From Chara braunii (Eukaryota; Streptophyta; Charophyceae; Charales; Characeae), in NCBI GenBank assembly GCA_003427395.1, contig BFEA01000362.1, positions 1,613,944-1,635,957 of the forward strand: DNA of 22,014 bases, given 5' to 3'. Below the pieces are notes generated by a model that worked only from the letters and a program-made list of their open reading frames with translations, did no database searches and was not told the origin of the DNA. Of this stretch, positions 10,101 to 19,463 are shown piece after piece (within the stretch, counting starts at the first letter, position 1; each line of letters starts with the position of its first letter). The translations under genes and the position numbers were made by a program.

Positions 10101-12065
10101 TAAACCAAATAAAGTTTAATGAATACAAATGCACGAACGAAGAAAAAAAGAAGAGGAAAAAAAAAAAAAAAAACAGACACAAAGAACCACAGCAAGAAAT
10201 GCAGTGTCAGAATTAAGAGGAGTTTACAAAGGACTATCTCTGCTGGCACACCCACGAACTGTGGAAATACAAACTCAACATCGAATCCAGATACCATCAG
10301 ATGTCATCGAGCAGAAATAATGGAATCATTCTGAATTGCCCGGGGACAAAGAGGAGGATCCTCACTGTTTCAATACCTTTCTCGGCCCTTTGGCTAAGTA
10401 AGATCAAGTGCAATGTATCTATTCTGATGATCAGTTTAATATCTGATCTGTGGTCCATCAACACACACACACAANAAAAAAAAAAAAAAAAAAGGTTCCT
10501 CACTGTTTCCAGACCTATAGCTGCTATACACATCAGCACCGTATCTTGTTGCCAACTTGCCACCTACAAGCCAAACTTAAAATTAAAAAAAAAAAAAACA
10601 TAAAAAAAGTTACAAAACAAACAAAATAAAAAAGCATAAAAAAAGTTAAAAAACAAACAAACAAACAGACTGGACTGTGGGAGAGAATTACACCTGTTAA
10701 CAGAGTCACTGTGCATGGCTTCATGATCGTCTTCGGCGGTGGAGAAGCTGGTTTCCGGTTCAGTTTTTTTTTTAGGATCATAGGCAGTCTACACTCACTA
10801 CACAACAGGTAATATGATTCTGGTCTTTGTTGAATCAGATTCTGTAGTCTGCAACCTGGAGATGTGTACTGCTCTCGCTCCATATTTGCAACCCCCACCC
10901 CGCCCGAACGCTAACCACCCCCTCACACCCCCCCCCGGTCCCCCCCGACCGTCCCACCATATTCACAGTCTGCAGTCAGATCTACTCTTCTCACTCACTC
11001 ACCTGTGTGGGCTTTGTGAATCCGTAATGTAGCCCGATCGCTTTCTCCAGCTTCCTCCCATCCAGGTCTCCTCGCATGTGTTTGCGCATATCGAAGTACG
11101 TGGAGTGGATGACTGTACTGTCGAAGCCAGTTCGACTAACGATCTTCGGATTCTCCGGTGTCACGTCGCTGATGAGGATCTTCCCCGGAAACTCTTCGTG
11201 CATAGTGCTGGTCATGTCTTCAAGAACTTCACGCGGCGTGTTATGAACAGCATGAATGCGGAGCCCATCCGCTGCTCACCGACCAATCAAACACAACACA
11301 CAACACATTCCAAAAAGGTGAGGACGTGGAACGCCAAACTCAATCCAATAGATAAAGGAGGCAGGGGGTGTGTTATTATCGCCTGTTGTAAGTGGATGAC
11401 CAGCTGTTGACATCACAAGCAGCAAGGGAAGGTGAGGCAGCAAGGCAGCACCGGCAGCAAGCAACATCAGGGGAAGGTGAGGCAGCAAGGCAGGGCAGCC
11501 CTGGCAGCACCGGCAGCAAGCAACATCAGGGGAAGGTGAGGCAGCAAGGCAGGGCAGCACTGGCAGCACCGGCAGCAAGCAACATCAGGGGAAGGTGAGG
11601 CAGCAAGAAGAAGAAGAAGCAAGATTAGTTGGTTTATCTCATTTCTCTGTGGGTTGTATATTTACTTATGCTGAAGAAGAAGAAGAAGAAGAAGAAGAAG
11701 AAGAAGAAGAAGAAGAAGAAGAGTGGAGAAGGGATAAGAGGGTATGATGGGGTAGACAGGTAAGGAACAAGGTAATGTATGTCCTGTGGGGATCGGCCGC
11801 CCCAGAAAAGGGAGGGGTGGAGAGGGAGGAAAGGGGGTCTGACCTTTGTACTCAGATAGGAACATCCGCACCGCATCCGAAATCATTTCCCGGACCTCTC
11901 GTTCTTCGTACGCAAAACCGCGGCTAGAACCCGTGTCGAATGCTCTGTCGAAGTACAGACCTGCATCGACAAGCAGTGCAAGTACCGAATCATATATTAC
12001 CATACCAAAGATGTCCCACACGATGACAACATATATCATTTTGCTGCCACTTGATGATGATGTTA

Positions 12066-12141
<76 letters not shown>

Positions 12142-12171
12142 CGATGATAATGTTGCTGCTTCTGCTACTGC

Positions 12172-12248
<77 letters not shown>

Positions 12249-14396
12249 CCCAATTTCATGAACGCATATGCTGAGCCTATATAAGCTTGATACATACTGA
12301 GCAGTGCGCAATACAGTCAAGCATTGAAGCGCTAAGGTCGAACATCCTGGCGCATCATCATCACCATATCGTTGCCATCCACCATTGTCACCATCACCAT
12401 CACCATCACCATCACCATCACCATCACCATCACCATCACCATCACATTGCCATCTTTATTATCATCATCATCATCATCTTCATAATAATCACCGTCATTA
12501 CATGATTCTACAATTTTTACTTGTATCGTAAATATTTAATAAATTAATAATGACTACAATTCTTATTTTGAAATATTTAATATTACTCTTATTGTTTAAT
12601 ATTTAATAATTATTAATTACTGCTATAATTCTTATTTTTACTTGCATGGTATGGCGAATAGTTCTCTGACTTCTTCGTTGAATTTTTAATTTTGAAACTT
12701 CCATCCTCGCCATCATCATTGCCATCACCATCCTCGGAGGAGGTTGGCGACCTACCTCCGCTACCTCCTCCGACGATGGCGATGGCAATGATGATGGCAA
12801 TGAGAGGGAGAACACCTTATTCACAACTACAAATCTTGGCAGGGAAGAAAATGGCTTAGAGCCAGCACAATGGAGCAGAAGCAGAATCACAGGCAAAATG
12901 TTTGAAGGGGGAATACTCACCGCCATGCCCAACAAAGAAGCCATAAAGTGGGCCCTGACATTTTTCCAGGGTTATGTTATTCAGTGTGTTTATAATAAAA
13001 GTCCCAAAACCTTTTTTTCAAAATTGAAACCAAAACATTCACCAATGCATAAGAGAGGAGAACAAATAGACTGACACCATAAAAAAGATGTTGAAAAAAA
13101 CTTAAAAAAGGAGCCTCAAAAATGTGTCTTTGGGGGGAGGGGGGGGAGGGGGGAGAGAGGGCCCAGAGGGGGAAACTATGGGCTGAAAAGTGGTCCCCAT
13201 TACCCATTTGTGAATAGTGATAGACAGAGAGGGAAAATAATCATCATGTACTCACCGCCATCGTCTTCCGTGTTGAGCCCATCATATGCCCAGAGGCTGC
13301 AAAAAAGAAAAGAAACAAGTTCAAAAAACAAGTCCACCAGAGAGGGAAAATAATAATTGACTCTGTTTCAGTCACATGCGCATATTAAACAACCGCCCAT
13401 TCCCCCAAGCATCTCAATTAATATTCAAAATAGTAAAATACTTATTAAATAACACTAATAAATTAATAATTGAATAATTGAATAATTGAAAATTACCTAG
13501 GCCACCAGCCGGACTCCACACTCCGCTACAGAGTCTATAAAGTCGTTGCTGCTCATCACGAACTACAGCTACTTTGGACTCCGCACTCCGCTACAGAGTC
13601 TATAAAGTCGTTGCTGCTCATAACGAACTACAGCTACTTTCCCCAATTTGAAACAAAGTTTCAGACTTTCAGTGCTGCAGAGAAACCGGTCGACAACAGT
13701 CCATTTTTCATGGTGATTCCTCCTCTCAAGAAGATGGCACTAAAAGTTCGCATCCTGCTGCAGATGGAATCAGATGAATACAACAAATGTTATATAAGTT
13801 TTATAACAAGCCGAACGGTCACGTGTGCTTCTGCAGAATCAACTTGAAGCGCCTTTTGAAAGGAGGATACAAATATCATACAACAGTTTCCAGATGATTA
13901 CAAGCAACAGCGGAGCGGTGCGCGCTGGAGCCTCTTTTCAATAAGAGGGACCAGGGCAATCAACATCGCCGGCCAATGTCATGCAGTCCCAAGTTGCTGC
14001 ATTGTTTGGAATTTGAATTGCAATTACTCCCTCTTCGACTACTCAAGCCCACGTGGCTGAAGGGAACAAACATCCAACTGTTAATAAATAGATCATCCAT
14101 TCGAAATTTGAATACAAAAGTTGGTGGTCTTTTGACTTGCTGTTGGAAGAGGAATCGGGCGAGGCTCCAGCAATATCGAATGAAGCCGGGGTCATATGGT
14201 TGCTTCCAGATTGGGCTGAATTGGCCACTTCCACAATTGAACCTACACGGTCCTACAGGATAATTCACAGACCATGTGCACATCAAATGACAGGGAAGCG
14301 AACCCGCCGTAGCAAACCTGTTCAGATTTGTTGCCATATGGTTAAGTACGACCTCAAAGATTACGGCAATGCCTGTGTGCAAACACCGACCACCAT

Positions 14397-14454
<58 letters not shown>

Positions 14455-14549
14455 CATCACAGGCACACACACACACATGCTACACACACACACACACACA
14501 TCATCACAGACACACACATCAGCACACACACACACACACACACACATCA

Positions 14550-14614
<65 letters not shown>

Positions 14615-15132
14615 GACACACACGCAAACACAGACACACACGCAAACACAGACACAGACACAGACACACAAAGTGATTCATCAGCGATCATTTACATCAG
14701 CCATCGTTCTTCTGTTAAGGGAGCGTTAGGGACCGCACTAAGGCAGTACTTCTTCTCGCTCTCCCTCCCTCCATCCATCCATCCATCCATCTCAACGTTT
14801 TTTTTTTTTTTTTTAATGTCTTCCCTGTTCATTCTGCCTCGCCTCTTCTCTGCATACACACCGCAGGTTCAAAAGACAGCAAATGAAAACACAGAAGATG
14901 TTCCGCGTTTGGGAAGAAAAAAAACAAAAAAAGATGTGATGGAGACTAGAGAGGACAGTCCCTGCCGAAGCACACAAGTGCAATGCCGGCAGGGGTGTTG
15001 TGTTTGTGTGTCAGCGTGAAGACTGAAATTCGCAGCAAATAAATGTCCACTGTACAGCAGGAAAGAGTTAACTTGTAAATTATAATTGAATTTCACACCC
15101 TGGGCGGAAAAGAGGGTTATTGTGCCGAAAGG

Positions 15133-15168
<36 letters not shown>

Positions 15169-16085
15169 TCACATTCACATTCACATTGCTTGTTTGTTGG
15201 TTTATCTGTGTTTGCTCCTTAAGTGCTGCTCTGTTTGGCCTTTTTCCCACAAGTTCCTAGTACCTAAGTCGAGTACCTTCAAGAAGTGCCAAATAATCGG
15301 TGGCCATTTATATGGCGTGCCTGTAACACTCATGCTGTGTTCCGGATGTCCGTATCTGTGTGTTCTGTGGGTGATGACAGACATTCCTGGGAGTGACTCA
15401 CTACTCCGATTGGTGGTGGGAACATACAGTCTGTTGCATTTTAGCAGAAAGGCAGCATCGACAAGGCGGTCCGCTCCTAATCCGAAGACCACAGAAGAAC
15501 ATCACCTACTCGCTGCCTTGTTGCCTCGCTGCTCTGTGCGTTGCTTCCTTATGCCGTGCCCCTATTGCCCATTGCTCATGTGTTGCTCGCCCCTGCCTCA
15601 TCATACTGCCTGTTGCCTCACTGCCGCCCTGTCTTGCTGCCTGATGCTCATCATCCCTCCCTGTGTTTGGCTGCCCTCCCCCCTTTACGTTGGTCTGCCC
15701 GCCTGCCTCTCCTATGCCCTCCACCCTATGTAACTTCCTGTTACTTTGTTTGCCATTCAAGGCCTCAATCCCTCACCCTTGTCTTGCTACTCACGATGTC
15801 GCCTGCTGCCGGTCCACTTACAACAGTCGGTTACCACGACTGCTGTGTTCATTTTGTACTGTATGATCGTGTGTAATCTGGTTCACTCGCAAACTGCAGT
15901 CGATGCAAGACGCTGGCTGCTCTTATGGTTCAGCATAGTCATTTCCTGCCTTCCATTTCAGAGTGCGCCCGTTACACATAGGGTTTTTAGTGTTCTTGTT
16001 ATGAAGGTGCATTGGTATAATATTTCAGATATCTGGTGGTATGAGAAGGGTGGTAATTTCACGGAGGCCTGACACACCATTTGTG

Positions 16086-16159
<74 letters not shown>

Positions 16160-17352
16160 ATTTATCCACATATCCCCGTGTCTTTGGTGTAGTTAACGCT
16201 CTGGTCATTTCTTGGGTTTCTCCTGTGGGTCCGCGATTCAGAATCTTCAAGATGTGCCAAATAGTCAGTGCCCACTTGCACGCCTGCAACACTATTAGCA
16301 GGGGCTGCTGTTTTCTGGATGCTGACAGGGCGTGTCTGTGTGTTTCCTGGGGGATGAAAGTCATTCACACAAAGCAACTTCCTTCTCCGATGGAGGACTG
16401 ATGCCTTGCTGCCTGGCTGCCCCTCTGCTTGACCTTTTTTGTTCCCTCGCGAGTCCTGCCCTCTTGCTTGTCAGTGCTGCTCGTCTGCCCTCTCACTTGC
16501 CCCATATGCTGCCTCACCGCCTGACTGCCTATCCACTTCATCCCTACCTGTCCCTCACAGCCTGGTTGCCTCGCTGTCTTTTTGGCTCACTGCTCATCAT
16601 TCTGCCCTGCTGCTTGCCTCGTCCCTAGGCTGCCCCCTGCCTCCCCCCTGCCCTCCGGCCAAATGTGATTTGTTGTTGCTTGCTGTTTGCTGCCTTGCTG
16701 CCTCACCTTTCCTTCTTGCTGTTTGTGATGTCGCCAGCTGGCCATCCACTTACGACAGGGGTTAATGACTCAAGACATCGACATGGGGATTCTGCAGAAT
16801 GTGCATGAATCATCCGGCTGACGAGTCAAGTGCAAGTGCGATGAAAGCCGCCCAATTTGCGGTATACAACTCCACAGCGAGGCCGTCCAATCCCGCTGAC
16901 CTTTGCCAACGAGGCCTTGAGAGTGTCTATGTCACTTCTTCCAATGGCAGGGGGCGGTCGAAGTCTAGCCTAGCTGTGGTTGGAAGCTTCGCTGTAATGT
17001 CCTCCTACATATGCGATGACCTGGAGAGGTCCGAATTCACGTCCTCCTGTGGCTTCCTGGTCTGTCATGATCCTTGTTCTTTTCTTTCACCCCAAACACA
17101 TTGGGAATCATTCTTTCTTTTTTTTTACAATGAAAACAATGCTATGGTAATAAATTAATAATCCTATTTTTTCATGCTATGGCCAGGTATGCCAACCACC
17201 ACATCAGAAGCTCAAATACCTGAGGAGACCATCACAAGCTTGTCAAGTTGTAGGAACACATCCTCAATTACAGGACCGACTCAAAATATTTACAATCTGT
17301 TCGTGTAGCATTTGTGTATTTCCAACCAAATTTAAGCCGGTGTAATGTGTGT

Positions 17353-17423
<71 letters not shown>

Positions 17424-18509
17424 TGTGTGTGTGTGAAATGCAGTCCTTATCAAAACCACGAAAAACCACTGGTGGACACGAAAACACACGACCTGGGAGG
17501 CAGAAGCACGAAACACGACGAGATATAACGCACGCAGCGGTCATTGCAGGACGTGACAGACAGCATGAAAAACAAGTGGAGACCTCGGGCGTGGCCTTGG
17601 CCACTGCCTGAGACAGGGGTGGAGGGTTTAGGGGTTTAGGAAGGAGGTGGTTTAGGGGTTTAGGAAGGAGGTGAGGTTTAAAAATTGAGGGGTTTAGAGG
17701 TTTAGAAAGGAGGTGAGGTTTAAGGAGTTATAGGGTTTAGGAAGTAGTTGGTGAAGCAGATGGATAAGATGGCTGATTGATTTTCAGGTATGTTTCTTCG
17801 GGTGGGACCCGGTGGGTACTTTTGAGAGGGGGAGGTAATCAACGATGGCATGGGCTCGACCGTCAGTCAGTCATTCCTGCTGGGAAGTAATCAATGCTGT
17901 CAGCGTTGCCCGGGCAGAAACATGGGGAAGCATGTGGTCGAGAAGTGTTCATTTTTTACTTGCTGGTGGAAAAGGAACCGGGCTGCTGCTCCCCAGGGTA
18001 GGCGCTTTTATTAAACCCAAAAAAAAAAAAAGGAAAAGGAGATGGTCAAACATGACTGAAAAGCTGAAAACCAAAAAGGGGAAAAAAAAAAAGAAAACAA
18101 CAACAGACGCTGCAAAAGAGAGTGAGACAGAACCAAAGCAACGGAAAGGAAACAACAGAAGACGAAAAACAGAGAGCGAGAAGAACAGAAAGCAACATGC
18201 AAAACAATGGCGTGTCAATATCGAACGCCCACATGAACACTTCAGGATTCCAGATCAACGTCCAGGAACAACGAGCCTGCAGATATGCACAGATTCTAAA
18301 TTACTCATTCAACATGACAGTCAATCTGAACTGTGCACGGAGTCTATCAATGATCGTAGGCTTAGTAGCGCATCCATGACGAAACAGATCGCGTGCTGCG
18401 CAGCATCCAATGGAAATGGACCCACAACTGATACACCTTAAGAGGTTAATGGCAGGGATTGCACAGTATTGTTCAAAACTTCCATCTGCTGAAGGAAACA
18501 CACCAACAT

Positions 18510-18573
<64 letters not shown>

Positions 18574-18574
18574 N

Positions 18575-18640
<66 letters not shown>

Positions 18641-19378
18641 GCACATAGCACACAGACCAGCCCCCGAAGGTCTTGAAGCCTCCGACAACTGAGGCAGGTG
18701 AAGGAAGAGAAAACCAATCCCTTTGCTTCCATACCTCGGATATGGCACTCGTTCACAAAGTGGCGCAGCTGCTCGGGTGTGCCGTATTTCTGATGGATTG
18801 CACAGAGCAAGCGAGGGTTGTAACCCCACTCTCCAGAGAATTCATGCACAGGCATGAGCTGCATGCACATACACGTTTCGCCATTGTCATTTTCGTTTGT
18901 CAGAATCATCATCATACAATCGCAGAACTTTTAGAAAAGGGGATTCCCCAAGGATCTAACACATTATTGCACATCCAGCAAGCACATCCCAATAGCGGCA
19001 CGCACCATGCACTCACCTCATGCACACAGACACACAGCATACCCAGATGCATTTCACGGATGGTTCAATGACATGTCGCACCAATGTTTCGCCAACGAGG
19101 ATTTGGAATTACGCTCTTTGATTGGCTTTTGGCTTAATAACTAAGATCAAGTATTCAGTACGTAACATTCAGATAATGCTTGAGCTAGATAATGTTATGT
19201 TTGGATAATGTTTCGTTTTGTTCAGATAATGTTCAGTTTGGAATCTTTGGATGATTTTGGTTTTGTTTGGATAATGTTTGGTTTTGTTTGGGTAACATAA
19301 TGTTTAGTTTTGTTTGAATAATTTTTGGTGTGGATAGTGTTTGGTTTTGTTTGGATAATGTTTGGTTTTGTTTGGATA

Positions 19379-19463
<85 letters not shown>

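Noticed and set aside
12920-12965. Possible 34-nt minus-strand exon between a CAG acceptor and a gtgagt donor
   Set aside because: It would shift the frame, and joining exon d directly to exon e gives the expected Gly-Gly-Leu-Tyr-Phe junction.
13960-14691. 243-codon minus-strand open frame
   Set aside because: Most of it is (TG)n translation and intron; only the 55-nt region I exon inside it is supported.
15202-16364. Similar short peptides from the two composite repeats (IWHFLKVL and IWHILKIL)
   Set aside because: The similarity reflects DNA duplication; the frames are broken elsewhere and show no known domain.
17845-18441. 198-codon plus-strand open frame, very Lys-rich
   Set aside because: It lies within an intron on the opposite strand, its composition follows A-rich tracts, and no domain is recognisable.
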